Assembly: GCA_027924585.1 (NCBI GenBank)
Contig: BSBM01000865.1
Coordinates: forward strand, 5,693,001-5,757,000
Direction of reading: 5' to 3'
Length of the DNA: 64,000 bases
Source of the DNA: Larix kaempferi
Lineage: Eukaryota; Streptophyta; Pinopsida; Pinales; Pinaceae
The position numbers and the translations under genes were made by a program. Position 1 is the first letter of the stretch. Every line of letters begins with the position of its first letter. The notes beneath the pieces are model-generated. The model was not told the origin of the DNA, ran no database searches, and was given only the letters and a program-made list of their open reading frames with translations. This document shows positions 10,335 to 21,347 of this stretch, one piece after another.

Positions 10335-11564
10335 ATGTTTAGACTAAGAGACGAGAAAGGAAGATTTATTAAAAACCCCCCAAAAACAGAAATAACAGGA
10401 GCTTCTCTTCCAAAAGGGTTCATCTCAACAGTTGGTAAATTCAAAATGTCTGAGGAAGAAACATCAAAAGGCCCAACTACAGAACAGAGAAGGGAGTACG
10501 AGAGGATGTTAGAAATAGAAAACAAATGCAGACAAGAGAGAAGGGAAGAAGAAAGAAGACATGTGAGGGATGAAGGAATAACAGAAGATCAGGAGGCCAC
10601 CTTTAAATTTCCTATCTTAGACACTAGCGTTATCCTAGGGGAAGAGGTGAAAATGAAGAATATTCCACCCTCTGTCTTACAAAACTTTTATGGCATGACC
10701 TCTGAAGATCCTGACTCTTTCCTATTCGAATTCGACATCTTGTGTCGAACTTATGGATATACTGATGACACCCATAAGCTTTGTCTTTTCCCTGCTACTC
10801 TTAAAGCAGCTGCCTTGAAATGGTTCATGGGTTTAGGAGAACACTCTATCACTAGCTGGGATGACATGAGGAAGATCTTTCTTCGAAAATATCAAGCATA
10901 TTGCAGATCAAAGGGGTTGAAAGATGACATTTTTGGCATGACTCAACAGGAAGATGAGAGTTTGGAGGAATATTTGGAAAGGTTCTCATACAATTTACAG
11001 AAATCTAAATACAATTCTTTAACACCTGAAATGATTAGAACAATATTTTTGAAAGGAATAAGAGAAGAGTATTTGGACATTTTAAATGTTATGGGAAAAG
11101 GTGACATTTCTTACCTTCCTTTTGATGAGATACAGGACTTATGTCAGAAGTATTCCAGAGGAAAGGCTCGAACTGGGAAAAGAGATAGCAATACCAAAGC
11201 AGCTAAATATGCAAACAGTGGTATTTCTAGAGCTGAGCTTGGGAATCTGCTAGAAGATTTCAAGACTGATTTATTAAGCACCTTGGGTACACAAGTTGAG
11301 GCAACAAAAACCAAGAAGAGGCAAGAGCAACAGGACCAACAAGATCAGACTTTTTCTATTTTTTGTCCTAAATGTAGAAAGAAACACCCACTTAGAGAGT
11401 GTCCTTTAAATACTGTTGAAATTTGTGGCTTATGCACTTTTAATCACAAAACTGATGATTGCCCTAGATTGAAGGAACTGCAGGCAGTTCGACTGGAGGA
11501 AAATCACAACATGGAGTCTCTTTACTTCATGGGACAAAGAAGACCTTGGCAGCCACGATTCTAA
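10335..11564 (+). CDS. Gypsy-1 Gag
   Basis: The 409-codon ORF starts MFRLRDEKGRF about 85 bp after the PBS. Residues about 110-260 form the retrotransposon gag domain (FLFEFDILCRTYGY, AAALKWFMGL, SLEEYLERF). A basic stretch and then two adjacent CCHC knuckles follow (CPKCRKKHPLREC and CGLCTFNHKTDDC, spacing C-x2-C-x3-H-x4-C). It would package element RNA in particles. The ORF ends in TAA, and pol starts one codon later in the same frame. Either the stop is natural and is read through to make Gag-Pol, or it is a CAA-to-TAA mutation in a fused ORF; the sequence alone does not decide. Confidence 0.92.
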   Translation: MFRLRDEKGRFIKNPPKTEITGASLPKGFISTVGKFKMSEEETSKGPTTEQRREYERMLEIENKCRQERREEERRHVRDEGITEDQEATFKFPILDTSVILGEEVKMKNIPPSVLQNFYGMTSEDPDSFLFEFDILCRTYGYTDDTHKLCLFPATLKAAALKWFMGLGEHSITSWDDMRKIFLRKYQAYCRSKGLKDDIFGMTQQEDESLEEYLERFSYNLQKSKYNSLTPEMIRTIFLKGIREEYLDILNVMGKGDISYLPFDEIQDLCQKYSRGKARTGKRDSNTKAAKYANSGISRAELGNLLEDFKTDLLSTLGTQVEATKTKKRQEQQDQQDQTFSIFCPKCRKKHPLRECPLNTVEICGLCTFNHKTDDCPRLKELQAVRLEENHNMESLYFMGQRRPWQPRF

Positions 11565-11567
11565 GGT

Positions 11568-13655
11568 ATGTCTCAGGATCCTATGCAGCAATTTAATACA
11601 AATTATCAGACTCCTGTTCAGAATTCATGGAATACACCCATGCCTTGGCAAACTTGGTCTCCTCCATTAACCCAATCTGCTCCAAATTGGAGAGGTTATG
11701 CCCATGGTAATCAAACATATCAGCAGGCTTATTTGCAGCCATACCAACAACCTTCAGCCTATCCCCAATACCAGCAGCAACAAGTCCAAACTCCTTATCA
11801 AGCCCCACCTTTTCAAAATCCATCTTTTCAACAGCCAAATAATATGGCTCCTCAATTGAGTACACCACATCAACAACTTCAGTTGCCATCTAATCAGCCT
11901 CCACCTCGGCCTACACAACTGCCAGCTCAGCCAATGCCCAATCCAAATAATAAAATTGACAGACCCATGTATAATGTTGATGATGGGACAGTGCCTCCCT
12001 ACTCCATTCTTCCATTGCAAAATATCAATTTGAGATCTGGTAAAACCTTAGAAAAGCAGTCTCCTGTTATCTTAGAAGAATCACCAGCAAAAGACAAAAC
12101 TCCAAAAAAATTGAATACAGAAAAATCTCAGTTAGAAAATCACAGTCAACGAGGGAACACAATAGCATCTTATCCACCTCCATTTCCTGAGAGGTTAATC
12201 AAGGAGAAACCTTCGATTTCCTTACCTGACTTCGATGTTCTGAATGAGTTAACAAATGTATATGTTAAAATTCCTTTACTGCAGGCTCTAAAAGATATCC
12301 CGATTTACACTAAAGCAGTTAAAGAACTCTGTCTTAACAAAAGAAGAAAAGACCCATCGAAAATTCACGTGGTAGGAAATCTAGCAGGGTTAATGTCCAA
12401 CACCATTTTCATTGCGAAGTATGTAGATCCTGGAATTCCAATGGTTACAATTACCATTAATAACTTTTCCATTCCAAAAACGTTGATTGATTTAGGTGCT
12501 TCCATTAACGTCATGACCCTGGAGACAATGAATTACCTTCACTTGACAAATCTCAGACCCACCACAACTGTCTTAGAATTGGCTGATAGGTCTAAGATTA
12601 CACCTGAAGGAGTCTTAGAATATATTATTGTTTCTCTAGACTCCTGGCAATATCCTGTTGATTTTATAGTCCTACAGCCAAAATCCAACTTAGGAGGTCA
12701 CCCATTGATCCTTGGCAGGCCCTGGCTGGCAACAGCAGATGCTTTCATAGGATGTCGATCAGGAAGCATGCTTATTTCGCATGGGACAGAAAGGAAACAG
12801 ATTGCACTTTACCCTTCTGCCCAACGACCTTCCACATTAGATCAGCTGTCATGGATTAGTGAAACCAAGGAACAAGAAGAAGAGGTAATTCAGCCTATTC
12901 TAAGTATAAATCAGTACTTCGATTTCCAAGAAGACAACCACGAAGATCTAATGGATCATTTTATTGCTGAACCTGATATTTCAGCAGAATTACGAGAAAT
13001 GGAATATGCTGTAGCAGAACAAGTTATGGGTCATAATTTCCAGGAAAATTGCAATGTTCACTCCCTAGCATTGGCACTTGATGACGTTTTTAATGTTCAT
13101 TCTATCACCGATATTCACAGTAAAACTGTAGAAATCAGTCCAGGCAAAACTCTGAAAATAGGTGCACATCTTACCACATCACAGGAAGAACAGTTGACCA
13201 CTTTGCTGAATAACTATTCTCATGCATTTGCCTGGGAGTATACTGATATGCCAGGCATTCATCCTGAGACATGCACACACCACATTTACCTAGATGACAC
13301 AATACGACCACTGAGACAGCCACAACGCAGAATGAACCCTATGCTAAAGGAAATAGTCAAAGACGAGTTACAGAAGTTGTTAAAAGTGGGTTTTATATAC
13401 CCCATCTCCGACAGCCAATGGGTCTCACCCTTGGTTGTTGTTCCTAAAAAAAATGGTAAATGGCGTATATGCATCGATTACAGGGAATTGAATAAGGCAA
13501 CTTTAAAAGACTATTTTCCATTGCCTTTCATTGATCAAGTACTGGATGCTTTAGCTGGAAAAGAATATTTTTCATTTTTAGATGGCTTCAGTGGTTATAA
13601 TCAGATTAGTATTGCAAACGAAGACCAAGATAAGACCACCTTTACATGTCCCTAG
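11568..13655 (+). pseudogene. Gypsy-1 Pol part 1: protease and first half of RT
   Basis: This part has 695 codons. The first ~150 residues are rich in Q and P and disordered. The aspartic protease follows near residue 308 (LIDLGASINVM, the Athila-type form of D-S/T-G), with LGRPWL downstream. RT starts near residue 585: QWVSPLVVVPKKNGKWRICI, then the DGFSGYNQI and TTFTC boxes. The ORF stops at a TAG exactly where the family has tryptophan (FTCP-W-GTYAY), a TGG-to-TAG change. The frame continues at 13656, so this is a point nonsense mutation in an otherwise whole gene. Confidence 0.92.
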
Positions 13656-13724
13656 GGCACCTATGCCTACAAAGTTTTACCTTTTGGCTTATGTAATGCC
13701 CCAGCTACCTTTCAGCGAGCTGTT

Positions 13725-14138
13725 TTGGCCATCTTTGCAGATCTGATTCATGAGTGTGTTGAGGTTTACATGGATGACTTCTCTGTATATGGACGTACCT
13801 TTGAAGATTCCTTAGCAAATTTAGAGAAAATTTTGAAAAGGTGTGTTGAATCCAACCTTTCCCTGAGTAACGAAAAGTGTTTCATGATGATGACTGAAGG
13901 GATAGTTTTAGGACACCACGTTTCTTCGTCTGGAATAAAAGTAGATCCTGCTAAAATTCAAGTCATTAAAAATCTGTCTGAACCCACAACTCAAACAGAT
14001 GTGAAAATCTTTTTAGGGTATGCAGGCTATTATCGTAGATTTATTGCAAATTTTAGTAAGATAGCCCTGCCATTGTTTAAATTGCTTTCAAAGGACGTGT
14101 GTTTTACTTGGGATATTGACTGTAAATATGCATTTTAG
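13725..14138 (+). pseudogene. Gypsy-1 Pol part 2: second half of RT
   Basis: This continues in frame from 13656, where GTYAYKVLPFGLCNAPATFQ precedes the first methionine. It holds the catalytic box VEVYMDDFSVYG and the RT thumb (FLGYAGYYRRFI). It ends in a second in-frame TAG after CKYAF, where a glutamine is expected, and the frame goes on at 14139. The active-site aspartates are intact, so only the two stops disable this RT. Confidence 0.92.
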
Positions 14139-14192
14139 ACACTTAAGGAAAAGCTCTCCACTGCTCCCATTTTAAGGGGACCAAATTGGACA

Positions 14193-15977
14193 TTGCCTTT
14201 CCATATTTCCACTGATGCGTCTGCTACTGCAATAGGAGCCTCATTGGGCCAGAAAGAACATACTTTGACTTATGCTATCTATTTCATTAGTAAAAATCTG
14301 GCACCTGCAGAGCTGAATTATACAGTCACTGAAAAAGAGATGTTGGCAGTGGTTCATGCTGTAAACAAATTCCGTCATTATATCACTGGCTATGAAGTTT
14401 TTGTTCATACAGATCATTCAGCTTTACGCGATTTAATGAATAAATCTATCACTAATGGTCGGATTACTAGATGGTTGTTATTATTGCAGGAGTTCAATAT
14501 CACTGTTTTAGATAGGCCAGGACGAGAAAATCAGGTGGCAGATTTCTTGTCTCGCTTACACAATACTGGTGAGGTTGTTCCGGTTTTAGATAGTTTTCCT
14601 GATGAGCATCTATTTGCAATTTCTTTTATCACTCCTTGGTATGCTGACATTGCCAATTATTTGTCATCAGGCCAACTACCACCATCAATGACCTCTAAAG
14701 AAAAAAAGAAGATTATTAAACAAAGTGCTAGGCATATCTGGATTAATGGTGATCTCTTTTATACAGGATATGACTTAATCATCAGAAGATGTGTCCGACA
14801 GGATGAAATCTTGGATATTTTAAAGGCGTGCCATGATGAACCATGCGGTGGCCATTTTGCCGACAAAAGGACAGCATATAAAATACTCAATTTGGGGTAT
14901 TATTGGCCTTCCATTTTCAAAGATGCAAAAAGGTATGTCAGAAGTTGTGACACTTGTCAACGAATGGGACGCCCAGTTCGGTCTGACGAAATGCCACTCC
15001 AACCACAGATTCTCATTGAACCATTTGAAAAGTGGGCCCTTGACTTCATTGGTCCCATTCATACACCATCCCATGGACAGAAATACATTCTGGTTTGCAC
15101 AGACTATGTTACTAAATGGGTAGAGGCCAAGCCTTTACCAAGAGCTACAGAGCAAACTGTGGTAAATTTTCTGTTTGAAGAGATCTTTGTTCGATTTGGG
15201 GTGCCTAGGGAAATAGTGACTGATCAAGGTGCCCAATTTACTTCCAAATTAGTGCAAGAGATAGCAGAAAAATATAAGATCAAGCACAGGAAGTCCACTC
15301 CTTACCATCCACAAGCCAATGGCCAAGTGGAATCTACAAATAAAACCCTAGAAGGCATCATCACTAAGACTGTTCAGATGCATAGGAAGGACTGGTCAGC
15401 AAAGCTTACTGAAGCTTTATGGGCATATAGGATCACTTGGAAAAACAGTACTGGTTTTTCTCCTTATCAACTGGTTTATGGTAAGCAAGTCCTCCTTCCC
15501 ATTGAGTTTCAAGTTCATACTTTCAAGTTAGCAGCAGATTTGGGCATAGACCTTTCAGAAGCTCAACAAGAAAGAATACTTCAGCTGAATCAACTGGATG
15601 AGATGAGGCAGGCTGCCATAGAACACAATATTCTGATACAACAGCAGAGAGCTCAATGGAATGACAAATTTATCAAAAAGAAGCAATTCCACATTGGTGA
15701 CTGGGCACTGTTGTTTGACTCCAAGTTTAAGGACTTTAAAGCCAAATTTACTACTCATTGGCTTGGTCCATATGAGATTGTAGATGTCTATGACAATGGT
15801 GCAGTAAAATTTCAAACCATAGATGATGAAGCACATAACTTTGTGGTCAATGGCCACCGGCTCAAGCTGTACCACAAACCTATCAACATGGCAGATTTTG
15901 TCCAACAGATTTCACAGCAAAAGGAACTACAAGTGCTGGATAAACACCTCAGTGTTTTTCCTTCACCTGCTCCTTAG
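14193..15977 (+). pseudogene. Gypsy-1 Pol part 3: RNase H and integrase
   Basis: The frame is open from 14139 to 15977. RNase H comes first: FHISTDASATAIG, TEKEMLAVVHA and HTDHSAL carry the catalytic D, E and D. The integrase zinc finger follows near residues 215-255 (H-H, then CDTCQR). The integrase core has all three catalytic residues: WALDFIGP, VTDQGAQF and PQANGQVEST. The C-terminal GPYEIV stretch is the usual GPY/F module. No break is seen in this part. It would insert the cDNA in the nucleus; with the two upstream stops removed by readthrough or another copy's Pol, the domain itself looks usable. Confidence 0.92.
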
Positions 15978-17713
15978 CTGCTCTGATACAGCTAGCAAAT
16001 AAAACAAAAAGAAAAAAAAATAAAAAAAAATAAAAAAAAAACAAAAATATATATAAAAAAAAAGGCAGTTTATTTGTGAAAACCAGTTCGCTGGCACAAT
16101 ATAAACTGGAATTTTCTGTGGAAAACCAGGCTTGCCTGGCCATTGAAAATTCCCAACAAAAAAAAAATCTCTTCTTTTTCTATTTTCTTGTTTTGTTTTA
16201 CAAATAATGCAGATCTTGTTTGACTTGAGGACAAGTCAAAAATTAGGCCTGTGAGGGGGATAAACTGTCATTCTTCTTTAGAACCCTCCGAGTCTTTTTC
16301 AAGCAAAAGATTGTGATTTTTCATCAGCAGAAGGGACCTGATTACCAGCAATTTCATCAGCAGAAGGGACCTGACTTGTGGTAAGACAGAAGAGATCTAT
16401 GAAGAGACCCGACCTTCAGTGGAAATGAAGGAAATAGAGACAGCAGCAGATAGAAGATATCAGATGGACAATCAGAATACAAGCCAATTTCACACTGGTA
16501 GCAAGCTCATCAAAGGAACATCAAGCAAGTCTGTAAGAATTTATGGTTTTATGTTTAAAAAGTTTCAAAATTCTTTTGTTTATAAGTGACGACATCTTAC
16601 AAATTTGACTGCCTATTATTACCATTATTTAGATAAGTCTCTACCAAGCTCCTTATTTACCTTTCATCAATCTCTGCCATTACCTCATTTTCCACCTTAG
16701 GGGTCAGAATGGTTGACATAATCAAACCCAAGAGAAATTTTGCATGGTCAACATCTATACTGGACTCTACAGGAAATGTACTACAATTTATAGAACATAC
16801 CTTGCATTCTACAGGAAGTATACTGTATATTACAGGCAGAGTTTCAATTTGGTTTAAAAGGTAAACAAGGTCTCTTTCTCAGCAAAAGTAAAGCATTGAC
16901 ATAAAAGACTTTCAAAGGTTTCTTTTGTACATGTATATAGTACATCATACAATGGTTAGATTGAAGAAGGAAACAGGGCATAAATACATCTTCAGCACAG
17001 TTTCTATGAAAGGAAAAGGTCTATTTTTGAGAAAGAAAAGAAAAGAACTTTTATACAACATGTTTATTAAACATAGGGCATATTATAAATTAAAGTATAT
17101 ATATATTGCCAAATTGTTTATTAAACATAGGGCATATAAAACGATTGATATGTTTTCTATCCTAAGTATAGAAATGCCATATTATGAAATGATGGGAAGC
17201 AAACATGGAATGATACCCACGACAGACGTGAAATGATACCCACGACAGCATAAAAACATAATCGATTTCTGCAGTATATGCCACGATTTGGTCATTTTCT
17301 TTGAGGCCGAGCCCATTTTTCTTGTTCTGCATATGAAACCAATTGATGTATGAAGGTAATTGTCAGTGAGAGGATTGTGAGCTACAGGAAGTTTGAATAT
17401 ATCATTTTGCTGAAGATAATTGACAGTGGAAAGAGGCCGTAAGATCACAGAGACACCATTTGCTGAAGATAACGCGCAGGAGAGAAGACAGCCAGTGAAA
17501 GAAAAAAAAACTGGGGGTACACTAATCTCTGTGAAAATTGTACAGGAAGAAGTAAAATTGGTTACATCAGGGAAGAGGTAAGCTTAAACCCTTTTTCTTT
17601 GCTGGATACTCTGTTTTATACCAGCAAACACTTACAAATTCAGAATATTATCGAGGGGATAGGAAGACAAAGGCAGCGAAAAAATAAAAGATTCCTGTTT
17701 TCTATTTTTCCAA
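15978..17713 (+). other. Spacer between pol and the extra ORF of Gypsy-1
   Basis: No ORF here looks real. An A-rich run at 16000-16065 follows the pol stop. At 16218-16260 lies a CTTGAGGACAAGTC stretch followed by GAGGGGGA, like the pre-PPT signature of plant Gypsy elements, perhaps an internal second PPT. Short direct repeats occur: a 20-bp repeat at about 16322 and 16355, a TTTATTAAACATAGGGCATA repeat at about 17062 and 17118, and ATGATACCCACGACAG twice near 17210 and 17235. Confidence 0.5.
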
Positions 17714-19183
17714 ATGTCATCTAGATTGGAACCAGAGGTATTTGAGCCCGCAGATGTTCATGAAAAATGTCTAGAAATTTTAAAGAAAAATCAATGGGTG
17801 CCTTTCTTTGAAAAATTCGATGGGCACAACGATAATGTGAGCTTAGCCTTTGCTGGCTCGTTTGATGGAGAAAAGGCTACAGTAGGGAATTTAAACTTCA
17901 GGCTGTCTGAAGATGTTTTGGCACAAATCACTGGTCTGCCACAGCAGGGAGAAAGGTTCTTCAAAACCAAGCAATTCAAAGAAAAATCATGGGTACCCTT
18001 TTTGTGCAGATCTAGAGCAGGGTCAGTCAATTGGAAGAAAGGCATACCAAGAAGCTGGTTGGTTCATCCTTGGGATGAAATCGTGTACATCATACAAAGA
18101 TTCATCACCTGTGAGGGGAGATTCAGTATCGTTTACCTTTACCATATCAAACTGTTGCAGCACTTGACAGGTGAATGTGAGATAAATATGCCCTTTTTCC
18201 TATTGCAGAGTCTAACCAAAATGGCCAAAGCTGTCCAGAAGCGTGAAAAAGACAAATTGACAAGTCTTTTCCACTGTGGACTTATCAAAATCATCATCCA
18301 ACATGAGTTAAGGAAGCAGAATTTGACATGGACAGAATTTTTAGTTCAAAATCAATTTGAAGAGCAGGAAGAATTGCATGAAGAGGTTCCAAAAGAAGAG
18401 GAATTGCTGATGATAACATGCCCTGAGGCAACAAGTTCAAAACTGCCTCATGATAAAAAGAAGAAAGAGGAAGTATTGCTCATTCCTGATGATGAAGACA
18501 GCCCTGAAGCAACAAGTTCAAAACCTCCTCAGAGGAGGATACGAACTAGAAGTGCAGTGAAAGAAGATAAACAGTTACAAAAACAGGAACAAATCTTCAC
18601 CACATACCAGAGGAAGCCAAGGAAGAAAAAAGCACATAGCCAGCCAGCATCAGAGGATGAAGAACACCCACAAACTGTGCAAGGACAAGAAGAAGACCTA
18701 GCATGTGAAATAGGACAGGGAACCCCAGATGCTGATGAGATAATGAGACAAACAAAGAAAATAAATCTCTTCTTAGATCAGCAGGAGAGGGAGAGGGAGA
18801 AGGAGAAGCAGTCAAGACAGGGAGTACTAAAAGACTTAGCTTCTCCTTCCTCAAAGCCACAGACTGTGCAGAAAGAAATGAAAGAGGGTTCAATACAGGG
18901 AAGTGATGAATTAGGAATGGACACCAGTTCTGTCAAGCCTTCAATGAAGAAGAAGACTTCCAAGAAAAATAAAGAGATCAAGAAATTGAAACTTGAAATC
19001 AAGGAGTTGGAACTCAAGAATGAGAAATTGAAAAAGGACAATCGGAAGCTGAGAATTCAGAGGACACACATTTCTAAGACTGCATCCAGATGGTATAAGC
19101 AGAAGAAGACCTACAAAGCTAAGTATGAGAGGCTGAAGGTCCTTTATGCATCTCCAACATCAACAGATGCATCATCTCAGTAG
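17714..19183 (+). CDS. Gypsy-1 extra ORF, PMD-like N-terminus and coiled coil
   Basis: The 489-codon ORF lies between pol and the 3' LTR, on the same strand, where Athila elements carry their env-like gene. It has no signal peptide or membrane segment, so it is not a typical envelope. Residues 1-200 form a compact domain with VGNLNFRLSEDVLAQITGL, typical of plant-mobile-domain-like proteins (Phe/Leu, then ED, then TGLP), and a second block, SLFHCGLIKIII. Residues 210-390 are acidic and low-complexity. Residues about 405-465 are a Lys/Glu/Leu-rich coiled coil. The ORF ends about 90 bp before the PPT. It is fully open although pol has two stops. Function unknown; the PMD assignment is inference from pattern. 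Confidence 0.8.
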   Translation: MSSRLEPEVFEPADVHEKCLEILKKNQWVPFFEKFDGHNDNVSLAFAGSFDGEKATVGNLNFRLSEDVLAQITGLPQQGERFFKTKQFKEKSWVPFLCRSRAGSVNWKKGIPRSWLVHPWDEIVYIIQRFITCEGRFSIVYLYHIKLLQHLTGECEINMPFFLLQSLTKMAKAVQKREKDKLTSLFHCGLIKIIIQHELRKQNLTWTEFLVQNQFEEQEELHEEVPKEEELLMITCPEATSSKLPHDKKKKEEVLLIPDDEDSPEATSSKPPQRRIRTRSAVKEDKQLQKQEQIFTTYQRKPRKKKAHSQPASEDEEHPQTVQGQEEDLACEIGQGTPDADEIMRQTKKINLFLDQQEREREKEKQSRQGVLKDLASPSSKPQTVQKEMKEGSIQGSDELGMDTSSVKPSMKKKTSKKNKEIKKLKLEIKELELKNEKLKKDNRKLRIQRTHISKTASRWYKQKKTYKAKYERLKVLYASPTSTDASSQ

Positions 19184-19271
19184 GAGATTAGAGGCAGGAT
19201 AATCAGCAGTAAAATTTTGGTTTTGAACAGGGTCAAAGTTTTTTTTGGCATGAGGACATGCAGCAGTTTCC

Positions 19272-19283
19272 TTTTGGGGGAGA
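19272..19283 (+). other. Polypurine tract of Gypsy-1
   Basis: TTTTGGGGGAGA lies directly before the TGTTGGG start of the 3' LTR. Confidence 0.85.
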
Positions 19284-19682
19284 TGTTGGGCACTAGTTTT
19301 GACCCCTTTTTGCCTCTTAAATAACCTTCATTTCCTGCATAAAACCTCCATTTTGAGTAAAAAGCCTTAAAGTTCATCTATAAACCTTGGTCAAAGAGGT
19401 ATAATATCATTTGCTTATTAATAAATTGATTTTTGTGATTTTTTAGGCATTTTAACTAGGATTTTTACTTAAATTACGGGATGTACTAACTTCCCGTATT
19501 TCCTCCAAAGTTGAGTAATTGCAGGGCAGTTATGAGGGAAACGGAAGATCAAGAATGGATCCTTAATGTCCACAAATGGATGAACATTCAACAGTTAGGT
19601 GAAGTGGCCTGTGCAGATGTCGAGTCAATTAGAGTCAAAGGTGGCCACCTGTTCTGCGTTCAACACAAAAGAAGGAACAATG
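19284..19682 (+). repeat. 3' LTR of Gypsy-1, truncated
   Basis: It matches the 5' LTR from TGTTGGGCAC to GGAACAATG and then stops abruptly; the next bases belong to RepX. About 950 bp of the LTR are missing, and they are not found after the right end of RepX either. This is therefore a deletion or recombination junction and not a simple insertion. Confidence 0.9.
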
Positions 19683-20567
19683 GCAGCCCTTGGTTCTTTC
19701 TTCTACAACTTGTTCTCATCTCTATCACACATTTCCTTGCATATTTTGGTTCTTGGAGGAATTGTGCCTTTGGTGATATGATGATCTCTTTGTGAGAGTC
19801 CAAGAATATCCATTTATTTTTATTTTGATATATATACTTTGTATTTGATTCTCAGAATACTCTCAGGTCGAAATACCAAGTGAAACTATGTAAAAATACC
19901 AAACAATGCATAAATGGTGCCATTTTCCCTATATCTTGTTGTTGGAGCTTGAAGAGGATTTATTTCAATTTGTATTAGTCAATATCTGTGATTTTGTTGA
20001 TGTATTGAGTGTCATTAATGTTCTGAATAAGTTTCATTAACATTTCACAAGTCCTTGGAACCTAAATTTCGAATTTCATAACAAGTGGTGAAGTTTACTA
20101 TCATTTCCCCCTATGTGAAGACATGTATACAAACCTCGGATTTATGGGAGTTGAAGAAGCCTATAGAAACTAATTGATGATGCATTGGGGATCCCATTGA
20201 AGTCATTTATTAGTACCATGTCTCTTTTATGAAATTTGGGAAGGTATTAAAACATTTGGGAAGCCATCTTTGTCCCCTACCCTTGAGGGTTTGAACCTCG
20301 AATTTACTAGTAAAATTCCCCAACTTCTCCTAAAGTTAAATGAATGTTTAATAAGAATTATTATAGTTTCTAAGCACCCATGAGGTTAATTTTTATGTCT
20401 TAATACCATTCATATACCTTCATACCAATTTCGAAATCCTCAAGAGTCTTTTGGAGCCATCTACCCTTGGGGGTTTCAACGTAGATTTTCCTAGTAATTC
20501 TGTCTTTCATCATCTAATTGTAAATGAAAGTGGCTGAAGTATTTATAAAATTTCCAAGACTATAATA
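19683..20567 (+). repeat. RepX 5' LTR, first piece
   Basis: It aligns with 46212-47077 at high similarity through many shared landmarks (for example GGAACCTAAATTTCG and CTTGTTGTTGGAGCTTGAAG). The first ~1.1 kb of the LTR, seen at 45116-46211, is missing here. It is interrupted at 20567 by Copia-2 and resumes at 26802. Confidence 0.88.
20563..20567. repeat. Target-site duplication of Copia-2, left copy
   Basis: TAATA precedes the TGTTCGGG start of the element and is repeated exactly at 26797-26801. The other RepX LTR copy reads CTATAATAGCTAC here (about 62898-62910) with a single TAATA, which confirms the empty site. Confidence 0.95.
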
Positions 20568-21025
20568 TGTTCGGGTACACAGGGTACTACCAAAGGACCG
20601 AACACCAAGAGCAACCACTTCACACAAACATATCATAGATCAACACACCGATGTGTTGACGTGGTTTAAACCCTCTTGAGGGAAACACTCCACATCCCCG
20701 ACCAAATAGCTTTTACGGGACAATTTATTATGCAAAGAAAGAAAGTTACAAATGAACTTCTCATAATTGATCAACTAAACAATGACCCTCCATGCTCTTT
20801 AAATAGAGATCATGGACCAATCGGGTGTTAAGCCACAGATCAAGGTTAGGTTTGATCTAAGAGAAGTTGAGCTGTCGTATCACTCTATGTCGGGAACATA
20901 TCGTGACCATCGGATTAAGTATTTACAAATGCATACTAATGCATACTAAAGAAACACACTATCCCTAACGGATATATTACACAAGTTGATCTTAACTAAC
21001 TCCTAAGTGTATAAATATCCTAACA
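20568..21025 (-). repeat. 3' LTR of Copia-2
   Basis: It starts TGTTCGGGTACAC, ends CCTAACA, and matches 26340-26796 with a few percent mismatches by eye. Confidence 0.94.
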
Positions 21026-21037
21026 TCACCCCTTAAG
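21026..21037 (-). other. Polypurine tract of Copia-2
   Basis: On the minus strand this reads CTTAAGGGGTGA and abuts the 3' LTR. Confidence 0.75.
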
Positions 21038-21347
21038 AACAACATGGGATATGATTGAAGGATTTACAAAAGTGACACTATTAGGATAAGGAAGGAGGCA
21101 TTAGATCCTATCCCCTCTTAATGACAAGTTCCTGAACTTGTAACATAGATCGAAGTTTAAAAAACTTCGCTTCTGTAAGAGACTTGGTGAAGATGTCTGC
21201 AACTTGATCATCTGTAGGGAAAAAGAACACTTCAAGAACATGATCATGAACAAGATTTCTGATGAAGTGCATATGTAGCTCAATGTGTTTGCTGCGTTGA
21301 TGTAGAACTGGATCTTTGGCAAGCTCGATGGCACTTTGATTGTCACA

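Larger units (their letters stand above)
7933..19682 (+). mobile_element. Gypsy-1: Ty3/Gypsy element, Athila-like, 3' LTR truncated
   Basis: An LTR starting TGTTGGGCAC is followed by a tRNA-Asp primer site, gag, pol in the order PR-RT-RH-INT, a long spacer, an extra ORF, a PPT and the start of the 3' LTR. RT motifs (DGFSGYNQI, FTCP, YMDDFSVYG) and the tRNA-Asp PBS are of Athila type. The frame from gag to the end of pol is continuous with stops at 11562, 13653 and 14136. The 3' LTR breaks off after 399 bp where RepX begins, so no TSD can be checked. Confidence 0.92.

Noticed and set aside
17714-19183. Calling the Gypsy-1 extra ORF an envelope gene
   Set aside because: It has the right place but no signal peptide or membrane segment, and its motifs fit a PMD-like domain plus coiled coil.
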